Assembly: GCF_030546695.1 (NCBI RefSeq)
Contig: NZ_JAUOTP010000004.1
Coordinates: forward strand, 434,001 to 498,000
Direction: 5' to 3'
Length of the DNA: 64,000 nt
Origin: Sphingomonas natans
Lineage (GTDB): Bacteria; Pseudomonadota; Alphaproteobacteria; Sphingomonadales; Sphingomonadaceae
In this document: positions 32,828 to 42,017 of the stretch, one piece after another
Layout: every line of letters begins with the position of its first letter
Position numbering within the stretch: position 1 is the stretch's first letter
Notes under the pieces: generated by a model
What the model saw: only the letters and a program-made list of their open reading frames with translations
What the model was told of the DNA's origin: nothing
Database searches by the model: none
Made by a program: the position numbers and the translations under genes

Positions 32828-33922
32828 TTGGGGGTTAAGGTTCATCTTCTGCTCGCCTGTGCGGCTGCCGTGTCGGCGGCAGCGCCTGCGTTTGCGCAAT
32901 CGCCCGCGACCAGCGTCGCGACGGTGAAGCCGCTCGAGATCCGGATGGTGATCGTCACCGCCTTCGAGATCGGCGAGGATGTGGGCGACAAGGCGGCCGA
33001 ATATCAGGCGTGGGCGACGGTGATGCCCGAAGTCCTCCCTTTCCCGGCCGGCTTCCGTCACCTGCGCTACGATCCCAAGAAGCAGGCGCTGCTGATCATG
33101 ACCGGCATCGGCACGAATCGCGCCGCCGCCTCGACGATGGCGCTCGGGCTCGATCCGCGCTTCGATCTGACCCATGCTTACTGGCTGGTCGCCGCGATCG
33201 CCGGCGCCAACCCGCACACCGCCACGGTCGGCTCGGCCGCTTGGATCGGCGATCTCGTCGATACCGATTACGGCTATGGCGTCGATCCGCGCGAAGCGCC
33301 CAAGGGCTGGACGACCGGCATGTTCCCGCGCGATCGCACCGCGCCCTATCAGGGCAAGCCGGGCGACACGCAGTATAATCTCTATCCGCTCAACAAGGGC
33401 CTGCGCGATTGGGCGTTCACGCTCACGAAGACTGTGAAGCTGCCCGACACACCGGTGCTGCAGCAGATCCGCGCCGGCTATGCGGCGAGCCCAGCCGCCG
33501 CGAAGCCGCCCTCGGTCCTCGTCGGCGACGAGGCGACCGGGCAGACCTTCTGGCACGGCACGCTGCTGAACGACCATGCCGAGCGCTGGGTCGCCTACTG
33601 GACCGGCCGGCCGAACAGCTTCGTGATGACGGGCATGGAAGATACCGGCATCGCCAATGCGCTGACGATGCTCGGCCGGCTCGGCAAGGCGGATCCGGCG
33701 CGGCTGATGATGCTGCGCACGGGCAGCAATTTCACGACGCAGCCGGCCGGCGGCGATGCGGCGGGCAGCCTGATCGGCGAGCTGAAGGGGCTCTCCGCGC
33801 TTCAGCCGTCGCTGGATGCCGCCTTCGCGGTCGGCGGCACGGTCGTGAACGAGATTACCGGGAATTGGGGCCGCTACCGCGACACCATTCCCGGCGCGGC
33901 GGTGGGAGCCGCCGCGAAGTAA
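32828..33922 (+). CDS. exported nucleoside phosphorylase-like protein (annotated family: purine nucleoside permease, NUP)
   Basis: 364 residues from TTG 32828, with ACGAGG about five bases upstream; the frame is open to TTG 32792. The signal peptide (KVHLLLACAAAVSAAAPAFA) is followed by a soluble domain without membrane helices. It matches the NUP family, but ALLIMTGIGTNRAAASTMAL recalls the PNP/UDP nucleoside phosphorylase signature and FVMTGMEDTGIANAL its nucleoside-binding region. A periplasmic nucleoside-cleaving or -binding role is therefore more likely than transport. The next gene, 63 bp away, encodes a TonB-dependent receptor, so the two may form an uptake locus for nucleosides. Confidence 0.8.
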   Translation: MGVKVHLLLACAAAVSAAAPAFAQSPATSVATVKPLEIRMVIVTAFEIGEDVGDKAAEYQAWATVMPEVLPFPAGFRHLRYDPKKQALLIMTGIGTNRAAASTMALGLDPRFDLTHAYWLVAAIAGANPHTATVGSAAWIGDLVDTDYGYGVDPREAPKGWTTGMFPRDRTAPYQGKPGDTQYNLYPLNKGLRDWAFTLTKTVKLPDTPVLQQIRAGYAASPAAAKPPSVLVGDEATGQTFWHGTLLNDHAERWVAYWTGRPNSFVMTGMEDTGIANALTMLGRLGKADPARLMMLRTGSNFTTQPAGGDAAGSLIGELKGLSALQPSLDAAFAVGGTVVNEITGNWGRYRDTIPGAAVGAAAK

Positions 33923-33945
33923 GAGCGTGATGAACAATCGCACGA

Positions 33946-33961
33946 GGCGGCAAAAGCCGCC
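33946..33961 (+). promoter_or_regulatory. intercistronic stem-loop
   Basis: GGCGGC-AAAA-GCCGCC is a perfect 6-bp stem with a tetraloop between the nucleoside-phosphorylase-like gene and the TonB receptor gene. No T-run follows, so it is more likely an mRNA-processing or stabilising loop than a terminator. Confidence 0.4.
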
Positions 33962-33985
33962 CGCGCACATAAGGGGTCTGACTAC

Positions 33986-36900
33986 ATGCGGAATTATCTC
34001 TACGCCGGTGCCTGTGTCGCGGCGTTGTGCGTCAGCGGCGCGGCCAGCGCGCAGGAAGTCACTTCGTCGGTCCGCGGCCAGGTCACGGCCGCCGGCGCGC
34101 CCGTCGCGGGCGCAACCGTCACCGTCACGCACGTGCCGTCGGGCACCAAGGCGGTCACGCGCTCCAGCAGCGACGGCGCCTTCTCGGCATCCGGCCTGCG
34201 CGTCGGCGGCCCGTTCACCGTCACGGTCAATGCGCCCGGCTTCGCCGACAGCACCGTCACCGACGTCCAGCTCGTCGCCGGCCAGCCGCTCGCCATCCCC
34301 TTCGCGCTCGAGCCGCAGGGCGACGAGATCGTCATCAGCGCGACCCGCGCCAAGACGGTCAACCTCGCCGCGGGCCCCGGCACCAACATCACGCGCGAGG
34401 ATATCGAAGGCGTCGCCACCGTCGCCCGCGACATTCGCGACATCGTCCGCCGCGATCCCTTCGCCACGATCGATCCGGGCCAGAGCCGCGGCGTGATGAT
34501 CGCCGGCCAGAATGCCCGCCTTAACAAATTCTCGGTCGATGGCCTGCGCTTCTCGGACAATTTCGGCCTCAACGTCGGCGGCCTGCCGACCGCGCGCGGC
34601 CCGGTGCCGATCGACGCGATCGAGCAGATGTCGGTCAAGATCGCGCCGTTCGACATTTCCGAAGGCGATTTCCAGGGCGGCGCGGTCAACGTCGTGCTGC
34701 GCTCCGGCACCAACAGCTTCACCGGCTCGGGCTTCTACAGCTATAACAGCGACGATCTGACGGGCAGCAAGACCCGGCCCGGGATCGCCAACCCGACCGG
34801 CAAGATCAATCTCGACTATCAGTCCAAGAATTTCGGCGGCTTCCTCGCGGGCCCGATCATCAAGGACAAGCTCTTCCTCGCGGTGTCCTACGAGCATCTG
34901 CGCGAGGGCACGCCGATCCAGATCGGCACCGCGGGTTTCCCGTCGGTCGTGCCCAACCTGACCGACGCGCAGATCTCGAACGTCTCGGCAATCGCCCAGT
35001 CCGTCTATAATTACGACACGCTCGGCGTGCAGCAGACGACGATCGAGACCGACGAGAAGTGGACGGTCAAAGCCGACTGGAACATCACGACCGGCCAGCG
35101 CCTCTCCGCCACCTGGATCCACAACAACAGCAACAACGCTTCGACCGCCGGCTTCTCGTCGACCGTGCCGACGACGCCCGCGCTCGGCCTCCAGTCGGAC
35201 AATTACCAGCGTCCCGAGAAGGTCGACAGCTATGTCGCCCAGCTCAACTCCGATTGGTCGAGCAAATTCCACACCGAGGTTCGCGGCAATTACCGCAAAT
35301 ATGATCTGACGCCGGTCCCGTTCGGCGCGTTCGATTTCTCGCAGATGCAGGTCTGCCTGGATCCGACCGCGGCGACGCAGCAGAATGGCGCGGCCAATAC
35401 CAACGCCACGCTCTGCTCGCAGGGCAGCACAGCGGCCCCCGGCGCGGCACGCCTCTATCTCGGCCCGGATCGCTTCCGCCACTTCAACTATGTCCGCACC
35501 AAGCAATATGGCGGCGACCTCGCGGTCCGCTGGGAAGCCGGCCAGTTCTCGATGAAGATCACCGCTGCCTGGAGCCATCTGGACGTCGCCAACGCCTTCA
35601 CCTCGGACGCGCTCGGCACCTATTATTTCGACAGCCTCGCCGATTTCCAGGCGCGCCGCGCGGGCACCGTCACGCTCGCCGGCTCGGTCACGGGCGATCT
35701 GCTCGATACGCTCGCGAGCTTCAAATATGATCAGTATACGGTCGGCGGACAGGTCGCCTGGGATCCCAATTCGGATCTGAACATCACGGCGGGCGTCCGC
35801 ACGGACACCTATGGCGGCATCTCGGCGCCGCCGCTCAACAACTTCTTCTACGGTCGCTACGGTTTCACCAACCAGAGCGCGATCAACGGCAAGGACGTCA
35901 TCCAGCCGCGCCTGCAGGCGACCTGGAAGCCGCTGAGCGACGTGCGCGTGCGCGGCGGCATCGGCCTGTTCGCGGGCGGTTCGCCGGACGTGTTCCTCGG
36001 CAACAGCTATTCGCAGTCGGGCGTCTATGCGAACACGGTGACGATCAGCCGCAACACGAACGCTCCCGGCTGCCAGGGCGGCATCTCCGATGCGCTCTGC
36101 TCGGCCGCGCTCGATGGCGTGACCGGCAAGAGCTTCTCGCCGCTGCTGACCGATTATCTGCGCACCAACACCGCCTCCCTCTCCGTTGCCAACACCAATG
36201 CGATGGATCCGGGCTACCGGATGGAATCGACGTGGAAATCGAGCCTGTCGGTCGATTGGACGCCGAAGTTCGATGGCTTCATGGGCGGCGGCTGGAATGT
36301 CGGCGGCGACGTCTATTATGGCTGGGTCAATTATGCGCCGATCTACAAGGATCTGCGCCTGCGCCAGATCGGCGTCGCGGCGGATGGCCGCCCGCGTTAC
36401 GCCACGCTGACGCCGACCAGCGCCAACACCGATCTGCTGCTCACCAACAGCCGCGACGGCTACTCGCTCGTCACGGTCGCACGGATCGACAAGAGCTTCG
36501 ATTTCGGCCTGTCGGTGGGCGTCAGCTACACCTATCAGGACGTGAAGGATCGCAGCTCGATGAACGGCACCACAGGCGCCGGCACCTACGGCCAGAATGC
36601 GATGGTCGATCCGAACATCGCCGCCTACGGAACTTCGATCTACGAGATCAAGAACAGCATCAAGTTCCACTTCGATTTCGATCACGCCTTCTTCGGCGAC
36701 TATAAGACGCGCTTCAGCCTGTTCGGCGAGCGTCGCTCGGGCATTCCGTACAGCCTGACGATGGCCGATACCGTCGCCACCCAGAGCCATGGCAACGTCT
36801 TCGGCGTGACGGGCTCGAACAACCGCTTCCTGCTCTATGTGCCGAACGTCTCGAGCATCACCGCCGATCCGATCGTTTCGTATGACAGCGCGGCGACCTT

Positions 36901-37279
36901 CGCCTCGCTCCAGAATTTCGTGCAGACGAACAAGCTGAAGCAGGGCCAGATCATCGGCAAGAACACGATGCGCGCGCCCCATTGGTTCAAGATCGATCTC
37001 CACGTCGATCAGGAAGTGCCGGTCCCCGTTCTCAAGGGCGGGCGCCTCAAGTTCTTCGCCGATGTCGAAAATGTGCTGAACTTGCTCAACAAGGATTGGG
37101 GATCGCTCCGCCAGGTCAGCTTCCCGTACCTCGCGTCGGTCGTGAACGTCGCCTGCGCGACGACCGTGGGCAACAACTGCACCCAGTATCGCTACTCGAA
37201 CTTCTCGAACCCCGCCGTCGACAATGTCGGCCGCGTCTCGCTCTACGCGATCCGCGTCGGCGCCAAGTTCGAATTCTAA
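33986..37279 (+). CDS. TonB-dependent receptor with N-terminal carboxypeptidase-regulatory-like domain
   Basis: 1097 residues. Signal peptide MRNYLYAGACVAALCVSGAASA; a CarboxypepD_reg-like beta domain (~25-105, VRGQVTAAGAPVAGATVTVTH); plug domain (~120-260) starting VNLAAGPGTNITREDIEG and containing GVMIAGQNARLNKFSVDGL; then a long barrel ending in the aromatic Phe (GAKFEF) required for outer-membrane assembly. This type (Oar-like) imports large or complex substrates with TonB energy. AAGGGG lies about ten bases before the start. It is directly downstream of the exported nucleoside-phosphorylase-like gene, which suggests a nucleoside or nucleic-acid-derived substrate. A strong terminator follows. 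Confidence 0.92.
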   Translation: MRNYLYAGACVAALCVSGAASAQEVTSSVRGQVTAAGAPVAGATVTVTHVPSGTKAVTRSSSDGAFSASGLRVGGPFTVTVNAPGFADSTVTDVQLVAGQPLAIPFALEPQGDEIVISATRAKTVNLAAGPGTNITREDIEGVATVARDIRDIVRRDPFATIDPGQSRGVMIAGQNARLNKFSVDGLRFSDNFGLNVGGLPTARGPVPIDAIEQMSVKIAPFDISEGDFQGGAVNVVLRSGTNSFTGSGFYSYNSDDLTGSKTRPGIANPTGKINLDYQSKNFGGFLAGPIIKDKLFLAVSYEHLREGTPIQIGTAGFPSVVPNLTDAQISNVSAIAQSVYNYDTLGVQQTTIETDEKWTVKADWNITTGQRLSATWIHNNSNNASTAGFSSTVPTTPALGLQSDNYQRPEKVDSYVAQLNSDWSSKFHTEVRGNYRKYDLTPVPFGAFDFSQMQVCLDPTAATQQNGAANTNATLCSQGSTAAPGAARLYLGPDRFRHFNYVRTKQYGGDLAVRWEAGQFSMKITAAWSHLDVANAFTSDALGTYYFDSLADFQARRAGTVTLAGSVTGDLLDTLASFKYDQYTVGGQVAWDPNSDLNITAGVRTDTYGGISAPPLNNFFYGRYGFTNQSAINGKDVIQPRLQATWKPLSDVRVRGGIGLFAGGSPDVFLGNSYSQSGVYANTVTISRNTNAPGCQGGISDALCSAALDGVTGKSFSPLLTDYLRTNTASLSVANTNAMDPGYRMESTWKSSLSVDWTPKFDGFMGGGWNVGGDVYYGWVNYAPIYKDLRLRQIGVAADGRPRYATLTPTSANTDLLLTNSRDGYSLVTVARIDKSFDFGLSVGVSYTYQDVKDRSSMNGTTGAGTYGQNAMVDPNIAAYGTSIYEIKNSIKFHFDFDHAFFGDYKTRFSLFGERRSGIPYSLTMADTVATQSHGNVFGVTGSNNRFLLYVPNVSSITADPIVSYDSAATFASLQNFVQTNKLKQGQIIGKNTMRAPHWFKIDLHVDQEVPVPVLKGGRLKFFADVENVLNLLNKDWGSLRQVSFPYLASVVNVACATTVGNNCTQYRYSNFSNPAVDNVGRVSLYAIRVGAKFEF

Positions 37280-37301
37280 AGGACCAAATCGGGCCTGAAG
37301 G

Positions 37302-37335
37302 GGCGGCGGCGCGAAAGCGTCGCCGCCTTTTCTTT
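37302..37335 (+). terminator. rho-independent terminator of the TonB receptor gene
   Basis: An 11-bp stem (37302-37312 with 37317-37327, one G-T pair) closed by a GAAA tetraloop is followed by TTTTCTTT. It lies 22 bases after the receptor stop. Confidence 0.93.
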
Positions 37336-37340
37336 ATCCG

Positions 37341-37357
37341 CCCCAGCTTCGCTGGGG
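37341..37357. terminator. second hairpin in the convergent gap, possibly minus-strand terminator
   Basis: CCCCAGC-TTC-GCTGGGG, a perfect 7-bp stem ten bases downstream of the convergent HAD gene stop (37367). It lacks a T-run when read on the minus strand, so its role as terminator is uncertain. Confidence 0.4.
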
Positions 37358-37366
37358 AGGATCAGA

Positions 37367-38113
37367 TCACTTCAAACACGCCACCACAGCCGCGATCGCC
37401 GTCATCGTCTCGGCCGGATCGCGCACCTTGATGCTGTCGATCCCCGCCGCGCGCACGGGATCGTCGTTTCCGCCCGGATAGATGGCGTCGCCCATGAACA
37501 GGATCGCCTCGCGCGCGACACCCGAATGCTCGCAGAGCTTCTCGATCGCCCACGCCTTGTCCACGCCTTTGCGCGTGATGTCGATCGAGGTGGACCCGCC
37601 GACCTTCACCGAGAGCCCCGGAATATCTCGCTCGACGATCGCCTGCATAGCGCGGCGCTTCTTCTGATCGGGATCCCACTTGTCCTTGGCCTCGAGCGGG
37701 GCTTCCTGCCCGAGCGCGGAGAAGGTGATCTGGCTACCGCGATCCTCGATCTGTGCGCCCCAGGTCTTCTCATTATCGTAGCCGCATTCCTTCGCCGCCT
37801 TCTGGAGCGCAGCGAGGATCTCGTCATGCTCGGCGCGCGAGAAATCGTCGGCATAGATGCGCGCCCATGCGCCGTCCTGATAGCGGTACAGCTTCGATCC
37901 CGTGGTCGGCATCAGGAACAGCCGTTCCAGCTTCGTGCCGGCGGGCAGACGCGAGGCGACCTGCTTGTCGAATTGCGGCCAGTCCCCGCCCGAAATCACC
38001 GCGACCGAGGCGACGTCGAGCAGCCCCTTCAGCGTCGCCGCCATATCGTCCTTCAGCGGCTGCTTGCTCTCGGCCAGCGTCCCGTCGAGATCGAAAGCGA
38101 TCATGCTCTTCAC
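37367..38113 (-). CDS. HAD-IIB hydrolase, phosphomannomutase-like
   Basis: 248 residues. HAD motif I FDLDGTLAES (~6-15), motif II VISGGDW, motif III/IV region around KGVDKAWAIEKL and FMGDAIYPGGND. The cap resembles eukaryotic-type phosphomannomutase (PMM/HAD-IIB), so it may interconvert mannose 6- and 1-phosphate or act as a sugar phosphatase. The start is GTG 38113, which overlaps the rpe stop as GTGA; AAGGAGG lies exactly six bases upstream. It is the last gene of the pentose phosphate block. Confidence 0.82.
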   Translation of the reverse strand: MKSMIAFDLDGTLAESKQPLKDDMAATLKGLLDVASVAVISGGDWPQFDKQVASRLPAGTKLERLFLMPTTGSKLYRYQDGAWARIYADDFSRAEHDEILAALQKAAKECGYDNEKTWGAQIEDRGSQITFSALGQEAPLEAKDKWDPDQKKRRAMQAIVERDIPGLSVKVGGSTSIDITRKGVDKAWAIEKLCEHSGVAREAILFMGDAIYPGGNDDPVRAAGIDSIKVRDPAETMTAIAAVVACLK

Positions 38114-38790
38114 GCGCATCCTCCTTGTTGGCCGGCGCAGCGGCGAATGCCGTCCATCGCCGCACCATAATCCTGTGTTCCGAAGATCGCCGTGCCCGCG
38201 ACGATCACGTCCGCGCCCGCCTCGACCACGCTGCGCACCGTCTTCGCATCCTGCCCGCCATCCACCTCGATATGCGGATGCAGCCCGCGCTCGGCGCACA
38301 GTGCGCGCAGCGCCGCGATCTTGGGCAGCATCTCGGGCAGGAATTTCTGCCCCCCGAAGCCGGGATTGACGGTCATCACCAGGATGATGTCGGCGAGATG
38401 CAGCACATGCTCGATCCAGACGAGCGGCGTCGCCGGATCGATGACGACGCCGGATTTCTTGCCGAGCTCACGCACCTGGCTCAGCACGCGGTGGAGATGC
38501 ACGGTCGATCCGGGCTCGGCCTGCACCAGCAGATGATCCGCGCCCGCCTCGGCATAAGATGCAAGCGAGCGTTCGGGCTCGACGACCATCAGGTGCACGT
38601 TGAGCGGCTTGGCGGTCGCCCGGCGGATCGCGCGCACCACCGGCGGGCCGAACGAGATTTCCGGCACGAAGCGGCCGTCCATGATGTCGACATGGATCCA
38701 GTCCGCGCCCGCGCGATCCACCGCCGCCACCTCCTCCGCCAGCCGACCGAAATCGGCGGCGAGCACGGACGGGGCGATCAGCAGGCTCAT
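38110..38790 (-). CDS. rpe: ribulose-phosphate 3-epimerase
   Basis: 226 residues. TIM barrel with IAPSVLAADFGRLAEEV, WIHVDIMDGRFVPEISFG (metal-binding His/Asp), VMTVNPGFGGQKFLP and VDGGQDAKTV, all family signatures. It interconverts ribulose 5-phosphate and xylulose 5-phosphate. The start overlaps the upstream Cof-type hydrolase gene by four bases and the stop overlaps the downstream HAD gene, so it is tightly coupled in the pentose phosphate operon. Confidence 0.96.
   Translation of the reverse strand: MSLLIAPSVLAADFGRLAEEVAAVDRAGADWIHVDIMDGRFVPEISFGPPVVRAIRRATAKPLNVHLMVVEPERSLASYAEAGADHLLVQAEPGSTVHLHRVLSQVRELGKKSGVVIDPATPLVWIEHVLHLADIILVMTVNPGFGGQKFLPEMLPKIAALRALCAERGLHPHIEVDGGQDAKTVRSVVEAGADVIVAGTAIFGTQDYGAAMDGIRRCAGQQGGCA
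38113..38126 (-). promoter_or_regulatory. ribosome-binding site deciding a GTG start
   Basis: AAGGAGG (38120-38126 on the minus strand) is six bases from GTG 38113 but directly abuts the in-frame ATG 38119 and is twelve bases from ATG 38104, so GTG 38113 is the best start of the HAD-IIB gene. Confidence 0.65.
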
Positions 38791-39599
38791 TTTGCCCCGA
38801 TCATCGGCAGCAAGATCTCGTCGATCGCGTGCGCGACACCGTCCTCGTCGTTCGAGCGCGTCTCGCGCGTTGCGGCGGCGCGCACTTCGGCCGGCCCCTG
38901 CCCCATCGCCACCGAGAAGCCTGCGCGCGCGAACATCGGCAGATCGTTGCGCTGGTCGCCCAGTACCGCGACCTCGTCGAGGCTCAGGCCATGCGCCTTG
39001 GCGAGCGCTGCGATCCCATGTCCCTTGTCCGCCAGCGGCGCGGTGACATCGAGATAATAGACCTGCGATCGCGCGACCGTCGCGCCGTCGCCAAGCGCGG
39101 CCGAGACCTTCTTATCGAGATCGGCGAGGAAATCATGCTCGTCCGAGACGCCGACAATTTTGTCGAACGGCCCCTTTACCTCGGATGCATCCCGGAACAT
39201 CACCGGCTCGGCATTGGCCGAACTGCGTTCGGAATCCATGTGCGTGTTGGCGACATCCTGCGCATACCATTTGCCGTGCGCGAACAGCCACAGCGCGACC
39301 TTCGTCTCCACCAGCATCGCGATCGCCTTGTCGGCGACGGCCGGATCGATATGCTCGGCCGAGACGATCGCGCCATCGGGCTTCACGATCGTGCCGCCAT
39401 TGAACGCGCCCATCGGATGGGTCAGCTTCAGCGCGTCGGCGATCCACAGCATCCCGCTCGCCGGCCGCGCGCTGATCAAAGTGAACGGCACGCCGGCATC
39501 CTGCAGCCGTCCGACCGCGGCGATGACTTCGGGCGAAAGCTTCTTGTCGGACCGCACCAGCGTGCCGTCGACGTCGGAGATGACGAGGCGGATGCTCAC
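38787..39599 (-). CDS. Cof-type HAD-IIB phosphatase
   Basis: 270 residues. HAD motif I ISDVDGTLVRSDK (~6-18), motif II LISARPASG (~38), Lys motif III in the DKGHGIAALAKAHGL region and motif IV VLGDQRNDLPMFARAGFSVAMG (~215), typical of Cof phosphatases that dephosphorylate sugar phosphates, FMN precursors or PLP. The placement between zwf and rpe suggests a sugar-phosphate substrate. It overlaps both neighbours (rpe and zwf) by four bases. Confidence 0.88.
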   Translation of the reverse strand: MSIRLVISDVDGTLVRSDKKLSPEVIAAVGRLQDAGVPFTLISARPASGMLWIADALKLTHPMGAFNGGTIVKPDGAIVSAEHIDPAVADKAIAMLVETKVALWLFAHGKWYAQDVANTHMDSERSSANAEPVMFRDASEVKGPFDKIVGVSDEHDFLADLDKKVSAALGDGATVARSQVYYLDVTAPLADKGHGIAALAKAHGLSLDEVAVLGDQRNDLPMFARAGFSVAMGQGPAEVRAAATRETRSNDEDGVAHAIDEILLPMIGAK

Positions 39600-41029
39600 G
39601 AGATCGAGTGCCAGCTGCGGCCGTCGCGCTCCAGCAAGTCCGCTGCCGCCGGAGGCCCGTCGCTGCCCGCTTTGTACGCGTGGGGCTTGCCCTTCTTGCC
39701 CCAGGCATCGAGCAAGGGCTGCACTGCCGCCCAGCCGCCCTCGATCTGGTCGGCGCGCTGGAACAGGGTCTGGTCACCGATCAGCACGTCATAGAGCAAG
39801 GTCTCATATCCCGTCCGGTGGCCGATATCGAAGCGATCGGCATAAGCGAAATTCAGCGCCACCGGCACGGGCGCCACGATCGGCCCCGGCGCCTTGGCGG
39901 CAATCTCCAGGCTCACGCCCTCGTTGGGCTGGATCTGGAGGATCAGTTTGTCGGGCGGCAATTTGCCGCCTTCGGCGTCGGGGAAGAGCGACAAAGGCGC
40001 ATCGCGGAAATGGATGACGATCTCCGTGTCGCGCGCCGACATCGCCTTGCCCGTGCGCAGGTAGAAAGGCACGCCCGACCAGCGCCACGTTTCGACCGCC
40101 ACCTTCAGGGCGACGAACGTCTCGGTCCGGCTCTTCGGATCAACATCGGCCTCGGCGACATAATCGACGACCTTGCTCGTGCCGATTTTGCCCTTCGCAT
40201 AGCGGCCGCGCACCGCATCGTCGGGCGAGATCGGGCGCACCGCCGCGATGACCTTCGCCTTCTCGGTTCGGATCGCATCGGCGGAGAGATCGCCCGGCGG
40301 CTCCATTCCCACCAGCGACAGCAACTGGAACAGATGGTTGGGCACCATGTCGCGCAGCGCGCCGGTCGCATCGTAAAAGGCGCCGCGCGTCCCGACCGTT
40401 ACCACTTCGGCGGCGGTGATCTCGACATGATCGATATAGCGGCGGTTCCACACCGCTTCCATCAGCGCATTGCCGAAGCGCGTGACGAGAATGTTCTGGA
40501 CCGTTTCCTTGCCGAGGAAATGGTCGATCCGGTAGATCTGCTCTTCGGACGCGCGCGCTAGAATGAGCTTGTTGAGCGCCCTCGCCGACTCCAAGTCGGT
40601 CCCGAACGGCTTCTCGATGACGACGCGGCGGAATCCGTCCTTCTCGTCGAGCAGGCCGACATCGCCCAGTGCCTCGACGATCGTCCCGAAGAAGCCGGGC
40701 GCGGTCGCCAGATAGAAGACGACGTTGCCCGTCAGCTCCTTCGCCAGCGCGGCGAACGTCTCGGGCTTGGTGAAGTCGCCCTGCCGGTAATGCACGTTGG
40801 CCGACATGTTCGGCCAGTCGCTCTTGTCCTCGATATAATCGTCGAGCACGTCGCGCAGCGACTGGTCGTCCCCCTCGGTATGAGCGACGCCGAGCACCCG
40901 CGTCCCCTTGCCGAGCAATCCATCGCGGACGAGATTGACGAGCGCCGGCGCGAGCAGCCGCCGCGTCAGATCCCCGAGCGCGCCGAAGATCACGAAGGTC
41001 GCAGGCGGCGCGACCGGGGGTTTCCTCAC
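39596..41029 (-). CDS. zwf: glucose-6-phosphate 1-dehydrogenase
   Basis: 477 residues from GTG 41029; upstream of it the frame runs through gnd. The NADP-binding motif FGALGDLTRR (15-24) and the catalytic RIDHFLGKE (~175) are both intact, followed by NILVTRFGNALMEAVWN. It oxidises glucose 6-phosphate to 6-phosphogluconolactone and makes NADPH. Most sphingomonad zwf genes sit with pgl, edd and glk of the Entner-Doudoroff route; here it lies between gnd and a Cof phosphatase, so this copy may serve the oxidative pentose phosphate pathway. Its GTG is 11 bases after the gnd stop. Confidence 0.95.
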   Translation of the reverse strand: MRKPPVAPPATFVIFGALGDLTRRLLAPALVNLVRDGLLGKGTRVLGVAHTEGDDQSLRDVLDDYIEDKSDWPNMSANVHYRQGDFTKPETFAALAKELTGNVVFYLATAPGFFGTIVEALGDVGLLDEKDGFRRVVIEKPFGTDLESARALNKLILARASEEQIYRIDHFLGKETVQNILVTRFGNALMEAVWNRRYIDHVEITAAEVVTVGTRGAFYDATGALRDMVPNHLFQLLSLVGMEPPGDLSADAIRTEKAKVIAAVRPISPDDAVRGRYAKGKIGTSKVVDYVAEADVDPKSRTETFVALKVAVETWRWSGVPFYLRTGKAMSARDTEIVIHFRDAPLSLFPDAEGGKLPPDKLILQIQPNEGVSLEIAAKAPGPIVAPVPVALNFAYADRFDIGHRTGYETLLYDVLIGDQTLFQRADQIEGGWAAVQPLLDAWGKKGKPHAYKAGSDGPPAAADLLERDGRSWHSIS

Positions 41030-41039
41030 TTGGAAGCGC

Positions 41040-42017
41040 TCATTGCGGCATCTCGACATGCCCGCCGAAGCCGAAGCGCATCGCCGACAGGAGCTTGTCC
41101 CCGAATGTATGCTCGACGCGGCTGCGATAGCGCGCGAACAGGGCTGCGGAGAGGACGTAGGCGGGCACCGCCTCCTCCATCGCCGCATCGATCGTCCATT
41201 GGCCCTCGCCGCTGTCCGCGACATGGCCGGTGAACTGGTCCAGCTTATGATCCTTGGCGAGGCCGATTGCGCCGAGATCCAGCAACCAGGACGAGATCAC
41301 GCTGCCGCGGCGCCACACCTCGGCCACGTCCGGCAGGTTGATGTCGAAGCGCTCATCCTCGGCGAGCTTTTCCGAAGCCTTGCCCTTGAGCACATCAAAG
41401 CCCTCGGCATAGGCTGCCATCAGGCCGTACTCGATGCCGTTATGGACCATCTTCACGAAGTGGCCCGCGCCCGCCGGCCCGGCATGGATATAGCCTTTCT
41501 CGGGCCGCGGGTCGGCATCGTCGCGGCCGGGCGTTTTGGAGATCGTCCCGATCCCCGGCGCGAGCGCATCGAAGATCGGGTCGAGCAGGGTCACGGTGTC
41601 GGCGTCGCCGCCGATCATCATGCAGAAGCCGCGCTCCAGCCCCCACACGCCGCCCGACGTGCCGACGTCGACATAGTGGATGCCCTTCTCGGCCAAGCCC
41701 TTCGCGCGGCGGATATCGTCCTTATAGAAGCTGTTGCCGCCATCGATGATGATGTCGTCTGCCGCGACGAGTCCCGACAGCGTCTCGATCGTGCTCTCGG
41801 TCGGCCCGCCCGCGGGCAGCATCACCCAGAAGATGCGCGGGCCGTCCAGCTTGGCGACGACATCCTCCAGCGATGCCGCGGCGATCGCGCCGTCGCCGGC
41901 CAGCGTCTCCACGGCCTTGGCATCGCGATCATAGCCGACGATCTCATGGCCATGCTGCATCAGCCGCCGCGCGATTCCCGCGCCCATGCGGCCGAGGCCG
42001 ATCATCGCCAGCTTCAT
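41040..42017 (-). CDS. gnd: 6-phosphogluconate dehydrogenase, short decarboxylating type
   Basis: 325 residues, the short (GntZ/YqeC-like) form instead of the ~470-residue classical enzyme; short members often use NAD. Rossmann motif [15 protein letters not shown] (5-19), [12 protein letters not shown] (~90), [19 protein letters not shown] (~175, catalytic Lys and His-Asn). It converts 6-phosphogluconate to ribulose 5-phosphate and CO2. The stop lies four bases inside the tkt-facing side of the operon: tkt stops at 42014, overlapping the gnd ATG by four bases. Confidence 0.93.
   Translation of the reverse strand: MKLAMIGLGRMGAGIARRLMQHGHEIVGYDRDAKAVETLAGDGAIAAASLEDVVAKLDGPRIFWVMLPAGGPTESTIETLSGLVAADDIIIDGGNSFYKDDIRRAKGLAEKGIHYVDVGTSGGVWGLERGFCMMIGGDADTVTLLDPIFDALAPGIGTISKTPGRDDADPRPEKGYIHAGPAGAGHFVKMVHNGIEYGLMAAYAEGFDVLKGKASEKLAEDERFDINLPDVAEVWRRGSVISSWLLDLGAIGLAKDHKLDQFTGHVADSGEGQWTIDAAMEEAVPAYVLSAALFARYRSRVEHTFGDKLLSAMRFGFGGHVEMPQ

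Noticed and set aside
31694-37003. A 1769-codon open frame on the minus strand opposite the TonB receptor and neighbouring genes
   Set aside because: It runs antisense through four well-supported genes, its product is low-complexity and Arg/Asp-rich, and long antisense frames are expected in high-GC DNA with strong third-position bias.
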